Assembly (NCBI GenBank): GCA_004298335.1
Contig: SCTG01000083.1
Location: forward strand, 1-33,730
Length of the DNA: 33,730 nt
Source: Nitrospirota bacterium
Lineage (GTDB): Bacteria; Nitrospirota; Nitrospiria; Nitrospirales; NS-4
Reading direction: 5' to 3'
Shown: piece after piece, positions 8,415 to 16,436 of the stretch
Layout of the letters: each line of letters opens with the position of its first letter
Numbering within the stretch: position 1 is the first letter of the stretch
Notes under the pieces: generated by a model
What the model was told of the DNA's origin: nothing
Databases searched by the model: none
The model's input: only the letters and a program-made list of their open reading frames with translations
Program-made: the position numbers and the translations under genes

Positions 8415-8444
8415 AAAGTATCATGGGGCCCGAAAGGGTGTCAA
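8415..8444 (-). promoter_or_regulatory. Promoter of the mrp operon
   Basis: On the minus strand TTGACA (8444-8439) and TACTTT (8420-8415) are 18 bases apart. The leader of about 25 bases to the ATG at 8383 contains a TAAGGG ribosome-binding site. It sits just after the hairpin that follows the cupredoxin gene, so the two units look separately transcribed. Confidence 0.65.
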
Positions 8445-8459
8445 TTTGTCCGGATCGTC

Positions 8460-8496
8460 GGCCGGGCGGCACGGCGAGGGGCCGCGCCGCCCGGCC
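8460..8496 (-). terminator. Strong hairpin downstream of the cupredoxin gene
   Basis: GGCCGGGCGGC (8460-8470) and GCCGCCCGGCC (8486-8496) are perfect 11-bp arms around a 15-base loop, 14 bases after the cupredoxin stop codon. No T-tract follows on the minus strand, so it may be a weak or factor-assisted terminator, or an mRNA 3' stabiliser. Confidence 0.55.
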
Positions 8497-8510
8497 TAAG
8501 GAGAGTCGCG

Positions 8511-8903
8511 TTACTTGGTCACCGTCAGGGAGGCGGCGCCGTGCTTGGGATGGAGCTGACAGTACACGCGGTGTTCCCTGACCGACGTGTCGATATTCCC
8601 GGCTGGCACCGTGATCGTCCGTTCCTCGCCCGCCTTGATCACCTCTTGGACCTTCATGCTATCGATGGAAAAGCCGTGGTCCGCGCCCAGCGTATTGACC
8701 ACCTTCAGCGTCATGGAGCTGCGGCCCTTGAGATCGACGGCGCCGCCGCCCTTCCAGACTTTGGTGCCCCCTTCCTCCACCGCGGTGAATGTGGCGTCCT
8801 CGCCATAGCCGCCGCCCAGATAGGCGCAGCCGGCCATGACAAGCGCCAGGATCATGATTATCGACAGCTTTGCGCTCTGCGCCAAGCTCAGTGGTTTCCT
8901 CAT
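8511..8903 (-). CDS. Cupredoxin-like lipoprotein
   Basis: The 130-residue protein has a basic N-terminus, a hydrophobic segment and a lipobox-like MAG-C26, so it is probably a membrane-anchored periplasmic lipoprotein. The mature part resembles a small cupredoxin: a conserved His in GADHGFS (H76) and the copper-ligand loop YCQLHPKHG (C115, H118, H121) near the C-terminus. The usual third position of this loop is Met (or Gln), here His. Electron transfer or copper binding is inferred. The start is the ATG at 8903, chosen for its AGGAGG site and for the signal peptide; an earlier ATG at 8996 would place unrelated residues before the signal and lies inside the promoter. It has its own promoter and a 3' hairpin, so it is likely monocistronic. 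Confidence 0.8.
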   Translation of the reverse strand: MRKPLSLAQSAKLSIIMILALVMAGCAYLGGGYGEDATFTAVEEGGTKVWKGGGAVDLKGRSSMTLKVVNTLGADHGFSIDSMKVQEVIKAGEERTITVPAGNIDTSVREHRVYCQLHPKHGAASLTVTK

Positions 8904-8967
8904 CACGTGACCTCCTTGGTTGGTGTCCGTTCTCGCGCGATACGCTTCCCCGGCCGCAAGCGGGTGC

Positions 8968-8996
8968 ATCATACTGGGTAGAGAAAAAGGGGTCAA
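8968..8996 (-). promoter_or_regulatory. Promoter of the cupredoxin lipoprotein gene
   Basis: On the minus strand TTGACC (8996-8991), a 17-base spacer and TATGAT (8973-8968) give a good sigma-70-like promoter, with a 5' UTR of about 58 bases before the AGGAGG site. Confidence 0.65.
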
Positions 8997-9002
8997 TCCC
9001 CC

Positions 9003-10028
9003 CTACGATTGTGCTAATTCCAACAGCTTGTTCTTGGCCGCGCCGGAGGCGAGGGCTGTCTGGGCGAGGGCCAGCGCGTCGTGGACGGAGGAGGCCTTGC
9101 CGCCGGCGTAGAGGATCATCGCGGCGTTCATCGCGACCCAATCGCGCATGTTCCCTGTGAACTCGTCCGCGAGAATCTTCGCGAGCACCGGGGCCTCGCC
9201 GTCCAGGCCGGGCGATTTCAGGTCCTCGAGGCGCGCGAACGTCATGTCGAAGTCCTTGGGCTGGAGCGAGAACGGCGTGATCCGGTCGTCCCGCAGTTCG
9301 ATCGCCTTGGTGATGGAGCTGATCGACAGCTCCGGCTCGCCTTCGAGCCCGCGCACGACGAGCGCCTGCGCGGCGCCCATCATCCGCAGCGCCTCCGCGG
9401 TCTTTTCGAAGTAGGGCGGGTGGGACATTCCGATGATGGAGGCGCGGGCCCGGCCCGGGTTCAGCATCCGGGCGACGGGCTGGAAGAAGCTGCGCACGCC
9501 GAGCTCCTTCCGCAGTTCCAGAAAGCGGAAGACGAGGGGATGGTAGAGGCCGACGTCCAGGTAGACCAGTCCTTTCCGCGCGAGGCTCTCCGCAGCCTGC
9601 TTGGGCTCCAGGTCGATGGGGATGCCGAGTCTTGCGGCGACCGCCGCCGTCGAGACCCGGTTCGGCACGCCGTCGTAGCCGTGCAGGAGCACGGGGACGC
9701 CCGCGGCGGATGCGACGATGGCGGCCGGCAGCAGGACGTGCCAGCTGTCCTGCTTGCCGGCGTACGTGGGAATGTCCACGTGCCCGAGGTCGGGTGGGAC
9801 CGGCAGGGGCGGCACGTACTCGCGCGCGACCGATGTGAACGCCGCCAGCTCCGTGACCGACTCGCCCTTGATCCGCATGGCGATGAGGAACGCGCCGGCC
9901 TGGGCGGGCGTGGCGGTGCCTTCCAGCAGCAGGCGCATGGCGCCGGCGGCCTCCTGGTAGGTGAGGTCCTTGGCGCCCTTCTCGCCCTTGCCGACCTTGG
10001 CGATGAGGGTCTGCATGGTGATGTCCAT
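9003..10028 (-). CDS. TrpD2-like protein (anthranilate phosphoribosyltransferase fold, lost PRPP motif)
   Basis: The 341-residue protein has the nucleoside phosphorylase/TrpD fold: an N-terminal helical domain (DLTYQEAAGAMRLLL, then GAFLIAMRIKGESVTELAAF) and a C-terminal glycosyltransferase-like domain. The GTGGD-type PRPP loop of true TrpD is replaced by YAGKQDSWH (residues 89-97), and the HGNRS loop by HGYDGVP (116-122). This resembles the TrpD2/YbiB group, some members of which bind nucleic acid rather than making phosphoribosyl anthranilate. It begins 4 bases after cysNC and ends the sulfate operon, so co-expression is likely, but its function there is unknown. A second ATG at 10016 is an alternative start. 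Confidence 0.75.
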   Translation of the reverse strand: MDITMQTLIAKVGKGEKGAKDLTYQEAAGAMRLLLEGTATPAQAGAFLIAMRIKGESVTELAAFTSVAREYVPPLPVPPDLGHVDIPTYAGKQDSWHVLLPAAIVASAAGVPVLLHGYDGVPNRVSTAAVAARLGIPIDLEPKQAAESLARKGLVYLDVGLYHPLVFRFLELRKELGVRSFFQPVARMLNPGRARASIIGMSHPPYFEKTAEALRMMGAAQALVVRGLEGEPELSISSITKAIELRDDRITPFSLQPKDFDMTFARLEDLKSPGLDGEAPVLAKILADEFTGNMRDWVAMNAAMILYAGGKASSVHDALALAQTALASGAAKNKLLELAQS

Positions 10029-10032
10029 AGAG

Positions 10033-11858
10033 TTAGATCGAGTAGTGGAACTGGGGCTTGGCGCCCAGGGCCTCGGCGAGGACGCCGCGGGTCTTGAGTT
10101 CTGCGATGACCTGGGCCGCGAGGGCGTCGAAGTCCTTCGGCCCGGCGAAGGCCAGGTCGGTGTTGGGAGGCGGCGTCTCCTCGCCCTTGGACATGTGCAC
10201 GGCGATGACCGGCGCCGGGTGGACCAGCGTCCGGATCGCCTGGTGATCGGCCCCGCCGAAGGCGTTGGTGGTCGACACCACGATCAGGCCCGTGTCGATC
10301 AGCAGGCGCGCCACCTCGCCGAACCGCCGGATGATCTCGCCGGAGTTCTCATCCACGAGATCGGCGTCCAGGCCTCTTCTCAGGTTCGCGCCGTCCAGGA
10401 GATAGGTGTGGCGGCCGTCGGCCACGAGCTGACCCTCCAGGCGCCGGGCCAGGAAGGATTTGCCGGTGTGGCGCCCGCCGGTGATGAGCACCAGGGCGGC
10501 GCGATGGCCGAAGTGCCGCGCGCGATCGTCGGCGCCCACGTCGCCCTTGACCCACGCGATGTCCCGCCGCCGGGCCTCCTCGCGCAGCACGGTGTGCTCG
10601 TCCTTCACCGCTTCGGTCATGATCCCGCCGCCGGAGACGTCGTACTGGTCCACTAGGACGAACCGGCCGGTGACTTCGGAGTCGCCGTACAGGTCGAACG
10701 CGATGGGCGCCTTCGTGCGGATCGTCAGCTCGGCCACTTCGTTCCGGCCGACGATCGTCCGAGTCTCGCGGGCCGCGAGATCGGACGCATCGATGATCCG
10801 ATGGATGATGGCCACCTCGCACTCCACCTCCCGGGTCGCCAGCCGCAGCAGGTATTTCTTGCCGGCCTCGAGCGGGCGCCGTCCCATCCAGAAGAGGTTG
10901 CACCGGAACGTCGTGGAGACCACAGGCGCCGAGTCCTCGTGCGAGGCGATCTCGCCCCGCTCGATGAAGATCTGCTCGTCGAGCGTGAGGCCGGTGGACT
11001 GGCCGGCCGTCGCCTCCGTCGGGACGGGTTCCGTGTTGAAGGCCTCGACCGTTTTGACGAGGGCCGACTTGTTCGACGGGGAGAAGACCAGCTTGTCGCC
11101 GACCTTGACGCGCCCGGTGGCGAGGCGGCCGGCGATGATCCGGCGCGCGTCGAACTTGTACACGTCCTGCACGGGGAAGCGCAGGGGCTGCTTGTCCCGC
11201 GCGGTCTCCTTGCGGAACAGGCCGAGGCTGTCCAGCACGGTCAGGCCCTGATACCACGGCATGTGCGTGCTTTTGTTCGCGATGTTGTCCCCGAGCTTCG
11301 CGGAGACCGGCACGAACCGCTCCGGCGTCACCTTGAGCTGGCTCAGGAACTCGCGGTACTCCTTTTCGATCGCCTCGAACACGTCCTGCCGGTAGCCCAC
11401 CAGGTCCATCTTGTTGACGACGACGGCGACTTGCCGGACGCCGAGCAATGAAAGGAGGTAGCCGTGTTTCTTCGACTGTTCCTTGACGCCCTCCTGGGCG
11501 TCGATGACCAGCAGGGCCGCCTCGGCGCGCGCCGCGCCGGAGATCATGTTCTTGAGGAACTCCTTGTGCCCCGGCGCGTCGATGATGATGTAGTGGCGGT
11601 CCCGCCACTTGAAGAACGTGCGGGCGGTGTCGATCGTGATGCCCTGCTCCTGCTCTTCCAGGAACGCGTCGAAGAGGAAGGCGTACTCGAACTCCTTGCC
11701 CTGCCGGCGGCAGATGTCGCGGACCTTGTCGAGCTTGCCCTCCGGCAGCGAGCCGGTGTCGGCGTAGAGGCGGCCGAGCAGCGTGGACTTGCCGTGGTCC
11801 ACGTGCCCGACGATGACGATATTCAGGTGCTCGGTGGCCGTGGTCGGTGCCGCGTGCA

Positions 11859-11859
<1 letters not shown>
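10033..11859 (-). CDS. cysN: Sulfate adenylyltransferase subunit 1 fused to a degenerate APS kinase domain
   Basis: The 608-residue protein begins with an EF-Tu-like GTPase: G1 GHVDHGKS (18-25), DTAR (77-80), DAPGH (94-98) and NKMD (149-152). Beta-barrel domains follow to about residue 430. With CysD it makes APS from sulfate and ATP, driven by GTP. The C-terminus (about 450-608) is a CysC-like domain with P-loop GGRHTGKS (461-468). Its key DGDN motif reads DGAN (489-492), and the family lid motif RD-x-KGLY and the substrate loop after it are absent, so kinase activity is doubtful. The start ATG 11859 overlaps the cysD stop as TAATG. It is followed after 4 bases by the TrpD2-like gene. Confidence 0.94.
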
Positions 11860-12659
<800 letters not shown>

Positions 12660-12664
12660 AGGCG

Positions 12665-13363
12665 CTATTTGATGTGCAGCCCGCACTCGGTCTTCGCCTG
12701 GCCGGCCCAGCGGCCGGCCCGCGGGTCCTCGCCGGGCTGAACCGGGCGGGTGCAGTAGGTGCAGCCGATGCTCGGATAGTTCCGGTCGTGGAGCGGATTG
12801 TACGGGACCTCGTGCAGCTTGATGTAAGTCCAGACCTCTTCGCTCGTCCACCTGGCCAGCGGATTGAACTTCACCAGCTCGAATTTCTGGTCCCATTCGA
12901 CCAGCCCGGCGTTGGCGCGGGTCGGGGCCTGGTCCCGCCGGATGCCCGTGATCCAGGCCTTGTAGCCTTTCAGGACCCGCGCGAGCGGCTCCACCTTCCG
13001 CTGGTTGCAGCACTCGTCGGGCCGGCGCTCCCACAGCTTGTCGCCAAACTTCTCGGCCTGCCGCTCCGGCGTGAGGAGGGACTTCACCTGGATGGGCGCG
13101 ATCCCGTATTTCGCGATCAGCCGGTCGCGCGTCTCGTAGGTCTCCGTGAACAGGAAGTCCGTGTCCAGGTAGAAGATCGGCGTCTTGGGGTTGATCCGGT
13201 GCGCCATGTCGATCAGCGCGACGTCCTCGGCGCCGAAGCTGCTCGCCAGCACGATGTCCGGGAAGTACGTCCCGATCGCGTGCGCGAGAACGTCTTGCGG
13301 CTGCCTGGACTCAAACGAGTCGCTCAGGGCCTTCAAGCCGGCCATGGAGACGGTCGGTGTCAT
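12665..13363 (-). CDS. cysH: Assimilatory adenylyl-sulfate (APS) reductase
   Basis: The enzyme reduces APS to sulfite and AMP using thioredoxin. The 232-residue protein has the PP-loop-like SSFGAED (41-47), the YLDTDFLF motif and the catalytic C-terminal ECGLH (C227). It also has two cysteine pairs, C118-C119 and C201-x2-C204, which bind a 4Fe-4S cluster and mark it as an APS rather than a PAPS reductase. That fits the loss of APS kinase motifs in the neighbouring CysN fusion. Start ATG 13363 overlaps the sulfite reductase stop by 4 bases (ATGA). Confidence 0.96.
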   Translation of the reverse strand: MTPTVSMAGLKALSDSFESRQPQDVLAHAIGTYFPDIVLASSFGAEDVALIDMAHRINPKTPIFYLDTDFLFTETYETRDRLIAKYGIAPIQVKSLLTPERQAEKFGDKLWERRPDECCNQRKVEPLARVLKGYKAWITGIRRDQAPTRANAGLVEWDQKFELVKFNPLARWTSEEVWTYIKLHEVPYNPLHDRNYPSIGCTYCTRPVQPGEDPRAGRWAGQAKTECGLHIK

Positions 13364-15807
13364 CCGACTTTCTCCACGGTGACCTTGAAGAAATTATCTG
13401 CCGGCAGTTCCGCCAGGACCTTCTGCCCGTCGTTGCGGAGCGACTGGGGCACGTTCTTGATCGGCTCGCCCGCGTCCAGCCAGACCTCCAGGACCTCGCC
13501 CTCGTCCATCATCTCGAGCTTGAGCTTCGTCTTGACGTAGTTGATCGGGCACATGACGCCGCGCAGGTCCAGCGTCGTGACGGATTTCGAGGACGGCTCC
13601 CGGTCGGGGGCTGCGGGGCTTGGCATGGCGCACTCTCCTGTTGCCTGTTTCTCGTCCAGCTCCTTCTGTTTGAGGCTCTGGCTCATGTCTTCCGTGAGGA
13701 CCTTGCAGGCCTCGACGAAGCCTTTCGCGAACGCCAGCTTCTCGGCGGCGAAGGCGGCCGTGGTGTTGTGGGGGCCGAGGTCGCCGATGTCCGCGGAGGG
13801 CGCGGCATAGGTCTTGGCGATGCGTCCCGTGGCCCCGAACAGGCGCTCGAACTCGCTGAACGTCTCCGCATCCGTGTTGGGATCGATGCCCTCCGGCACG
13901 AGCACCGCCTTGGCGGCCGCCAGCACTGCCCGGTACGCCTTGTTCAGCGCGGTCGCGTGCTGCGCCTTGCCCTCCAGCAGCCGGGCCTGGTACAGCTCCT
14001 GCTCGGCTTCGAGGATGCGGTTCTCGATCATCTCCAGCGCGCCCCCCGCGCACTCACCCGGGCCGAGGTCCTCCAAGACGAATTCGTCCTCGCCTTCCCA
14101 ATCGAAATAGTAGGAAGGGTCCTGCTCGAAGGGCGGGACGATGGTGTAGGGGATGAGCTCTTCCTTGAGCCGGGCCTTGCCGGTGCGCTCGATGAAGTCC
14201 AGGAGCCGCTCGCCTTCGCGGCGGTGCTGCCGCCAGAAGCCCAGGAGGTGCGAGATGGCCGCCGGGACGTTTTTGGCCGGCAGCTTGACCGTCATCTGGC
14301 CGATCTTGGGCACGCCGTCGATCCGCCCGCCCAGATGCAGCTCGTAATGCGGCGCGAAGTGCTCGCCCATCCGTTTGCCGACGCCATGGAGCCCGATGGT
14401 GGAGATGTGGTGCTGGGCGCAGGAATTGTGGCAGCCGCTGATCTTCACCGACTCCTGGCTGAGGTCGGCCGGCACCTTGCCCGCGGGGAAGACCTCCGCC
14501 AGGGCCCGCGCCAGTCCCTTGGAGGACGTGATCCCGAGGCCGCAGGTGTCGGTGCCGGGGCAGGCGATGATGTCCTCGACGAGCTCGGCGCCGGGATCGC
14601 CGAGGTTGGCGGCGACCAGGCGCTCGTGCAGGCTGCGCACCTTGTCGGCCGGCACCCAGCGGATGCAGAGGTTCTGCTGGATCGTGGTGCGGATGTTGCC
14701 GTTGGCGTACTCGTCGATGAGGTCGGCCACTTCGAGCATCTGCGCGGACGTGATGTCGCCCATGGGGAGCCGGATGAAGGCGGTGGCGAACCCCGGCTGC
14801 CGCTGCAGGACGACGTTCGTGCGCTTCCACATGTCAAACGGCGTCTCCGCGTGGCCGTTGCCTCCGCTGCCGTTTCCGCCGTTGGATCGGACCGGCTGAA
14901 TCAACTGGGGCGCGGCGTCGGCGATGACCGGCAGGTGCAGCTTCCCGTTATAGCCCTTGCGGATGAGGGCGTACTCGGCCTCGAACCGGCGCTTGAATTC
15001 CTCGAAGCCCAGCTTCTCGATGACGAATTTCATCCGCGCCTTGTTCCGGTTCTTCCGGTTGCCCAGGTTGTCGAAGACCTTGATGAGCGCGTCGCAGGTG
15101 GGCAGCAGGTCCTCCATCGGCATGAACTCGTGCAGGAGAAACGCGATCCGCGGCGCGGAGCCCAGCCCACCGCCCGCGGTCACGCGGAAGCCGATGGTGC
15201 CGTCTTCTTTTTTGGCCGCCAGGAAGCCGAGATCGTGGATGGGCGTCATGGCGCAGTCGTGCCGGCACCCGGAGAAGGCGATCTTGAACTTGCGCGGCAG
15301 GCTCTGGTTGAGCGGGTTGCGCAGGAGATGGGCGGAGACCGCCTTGGCGTAGGGGGTCACGTCGAAGACCTCGCCCTGGCAGACACCGGCCAGGTGGCAG
15401 GCGGTGACGTTGCGGACGGTGTTGCCGCAGGCCTCGCGGGTCGTGACGCCGACCTCCGCGAGCCGGCGCATGATGGTCCCGCAGTCCTCGACGCGCGCGT
15501 AGTGCAGCTGGATGTCCTGGCGGGTGGTGACGTGGCCCACGCCGGTGGCGTAGCGGTCGGCCATCTCGGCGATGACGCGCAGCTGGTTGGAGCTCAGGCC
15601 GCCGAAGGGAATCTTGATCCGGACCATCTGGACGCCGGGCTGGCGCTGGCCGTAGATCCCGTGCTGGAGGCGGAAGGGCCGGAACATGTCCAGCGAGACA
15701 TCGCCCTTCAGCAGCTTGGCGACTTCTTCCTCGAACGACTCGATCTCGCCGAGGATCTCGGGCGGGATCGGGGTCGTCCGGATGGTGTGCGTTGACGGCG
15801 TCTTCAT
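13360..15807 (-). CDS. Sulfite reductase (siroheme, NirA-like) with C-terminal helical and TusA domains
   Basis: The 815-residue protein has two ferredoxin-like half domains (about 45-110 and 325-400), each followed by a siroheme/4Fe-4S domain. The second carries the cluster and siroheme ligands C416-x5-C422 and C459-x3-C463. The first keeps the pseudo-symmetric motif ACGNTVRNVTAC and C181-x3-C185. A Gly/Asn linker at 308-319 joins the halves. After about 585 comes an all-helical region of about 130 residues, then a TusA-like domain (745-815) with CPIN (753-756) in place of the sulfur-carrier motif CPxP. It should reduce sulfite to sulfide with ferredoxin; nitrite is possible, but cysH, cysD and cysN downstream favour sulfite. 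Start ATG 15807 has a GGAG site, 16 bases after the regulator. Confidence 0.92.
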   Translation of the reverse strand: MKTPSTHTIRTTPIPPEILGEIESFEEEVAKLLKGDVSLDMFRPFRLQHGIYGQRQPGVQMVRIKIPFGGLSSNQLRVIAEMADRYATGVGHVTTRQDIQLHYARVEDCGTIMRRLAEVGVTTREACGNTVRNVTACHLAGVCQGEVFDVTPYAKAVSAHLLRNPLNQSLPRKFKIAFSGCRHDCAMTPIHDLGFLAAKKEDGTIGFRVTAGGGLGSAPRIAFLLHEFMPMEDLLPTCDALIKVFDNLGNRKNRNKARMKFVIEKLGFEEFKRRFEAEYALIRKGYNGKLHLPVIADAAPQLIQPVRSNGGNGSGGNGHAETPFDMWKRTNVVLQRQPGFATAFIRLPMGDITSAQMLEVADLIDEYANGNIRTTIQQNLCIRWVPADKVRSLHERLVAANLGDPGAELVEDIIACPGTDTCGLGITSSKGLARALAEVFPAGKVPADLSQESVKISGCHNSCAQHHISTIGLHGVGKRMGEHFAPHYELHLGGRIDGVPKIGQMTVKLPAKNVPAAISHLLGFWRQHRREGERLLDFIERTGKARLKEELIPYTIVPPFEQDPSYYFDWEGEDEFVLEDLGPGECAGGALEMIENRILEAEQELYQARLLEGKAQHATALNKAYRAVLAAAKAVLVPEGIDPNTDAETFSEFERLFGATGRIAKTYAAPSADIGDLGPHNTTAAFAAEKLAFAKGFVEACKVLTEDMSQSLKQKELDEKQATGECAMPSPAAPDREPSSKSVTTLDLRGVMCPINYVKTKLKLEMMDEGEVLEVWLDAGEPIKNVPQSLRNDGQKVLAELPADNFFKVTVEKVG

Positions 15808-15823
15808 GGTCAGTACTCCGAAT

Positions 15824-16279
15824 TCAGATGTGGTACATCAGGACACGTTTCTCTTCGAGGTCGCGCGCCCGCCGGCAGAGGTCGGCCAGCGTGGTGCGGT
15901 TCAGGGTTTCCAGAACCTTGTCCTTCACTTCTTTCCAGACGCCCTGGACGATGGAGCCGTGCCCGGCGCGATGACCGTTCCCGTTTCCATGGCGTGGCTG
16001 AGCCCGGGTGTTCATGGCGATGGGCCCGTCCACGGCCTGGATCACGTCCCCGACGCGAATGTCTTCGGCCGGCTTCGACAGGCGATAGCCGCCATGTGCT
16101 CCGCGGACACTCTCGACCAGGCCTGCATGCCGGAGCGCGCTGAGAATCTGCTCCAGGAACCGGAGCGGGATGCCTTGCCGTTGCGCAATCGCCTTGGCCT
16201 GCACGGGGACTTCCCCGTTGGCCAAAGCCAGGTCAAGCACGGCCATGATGCCGTATTCTCCTTTGGCTGAAAAGTACAT
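15824..16279 (-). CDS. Rrf2-family transcriptional regulator of the sulfate operon
   Basis: The 151-residue protein has the Rrf2 winged helix (YGIMAVLDLA at 9-18, recognition region RFLEQILSALRHAGLVES at 40-57, wing RGAHGGYRL at 59-67). In IscR three cysteines between about residues 90 and 105 hold a 2Fe-2S cluster. Here that loop has no Cys but a His/Gly/Asn-rich run with H97, H103 and H107; the only Cys is C135. It is the first gene of the operon, like the cysteine regulator CymR, so it probably senses sulfur status and represses the operon and itself. Inverted repeats overlap its own -10. The ligand is unknown. Confidence 0.9.
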   Translation of the reverse strand: MYFSAKGEYGIMAVLDLALANGEVPVQAKAIAQRQGIPLRFLEQILSALRHAGLVESVRGAHGGYRLSKPAEDIRVGDVIQAVDGPIAMNTRAQPRHGNGNGHRAGHGSIVQGVWKEVKDKVLETLNRTTLADLCRRARDLEEKRVLMYHI

Positions 16280-16310
16280 TTCTTAATCCCTACTGATCCG
16301 ATAGGAAAAC

Positions 16311-16352
16311 AGTATTACTAGCTTTATACTCTGATTAACATGGGCCTGTCAA
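16311..16352 (-). promoter_or_regulatory. Promoter and candidate operator of the sulfate assimilation operon
   Basis: On the minus strand TTGACA (16352-16347) and TATAAA (16328-16323) are 18 bases apart. The inverted repeat AGTAT-N10-ATACT (16311-16330) covers the -10 and the predicted start site. A second, overlapping repeat TACTG-N14-CAGTA lies at 16291-16314. Their position suits repression by the Rrf2 protein encoded just downstream. Confidence 0.65.
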
Positions 16353-16367
16353 GCAGAAGTCATTTCC

Positions 16368-16395
16368 TTGACTTCTCATCGCCCCGCCTTATCTT
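16368..16395 (+). promoter_or_regulatory. Promoter of clpB
   Basis: TTGACT (16368-16373) and TATCTT (16390-16395) are 16 bases apart, about 41 bases upstream of the clpB ATG. I see no CIRCE element and no convincing sigma-32 sequence. Confidence 0.45.
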
Positions 16396-16436
16396 CCCTC
16401 CTATGAACGGCGCGCAGACGCGCTGAAAGGAGAGCC

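Noticed and set aside
13357..15795. 812-codon frame antisense to the sulfite reductase
   Set aside because: Shadow of a well-supported gene, with Gly/Arg/Asp/Val-rich low-complexity composition and no motifs.
16280..16436. CIRCE or sigma-32 control of clpB
   Set aside because: No TTAGCACTC-type inverted repeat and no CCCCAT-type -10 could be found; only a sigma-70-like promoter is visible.
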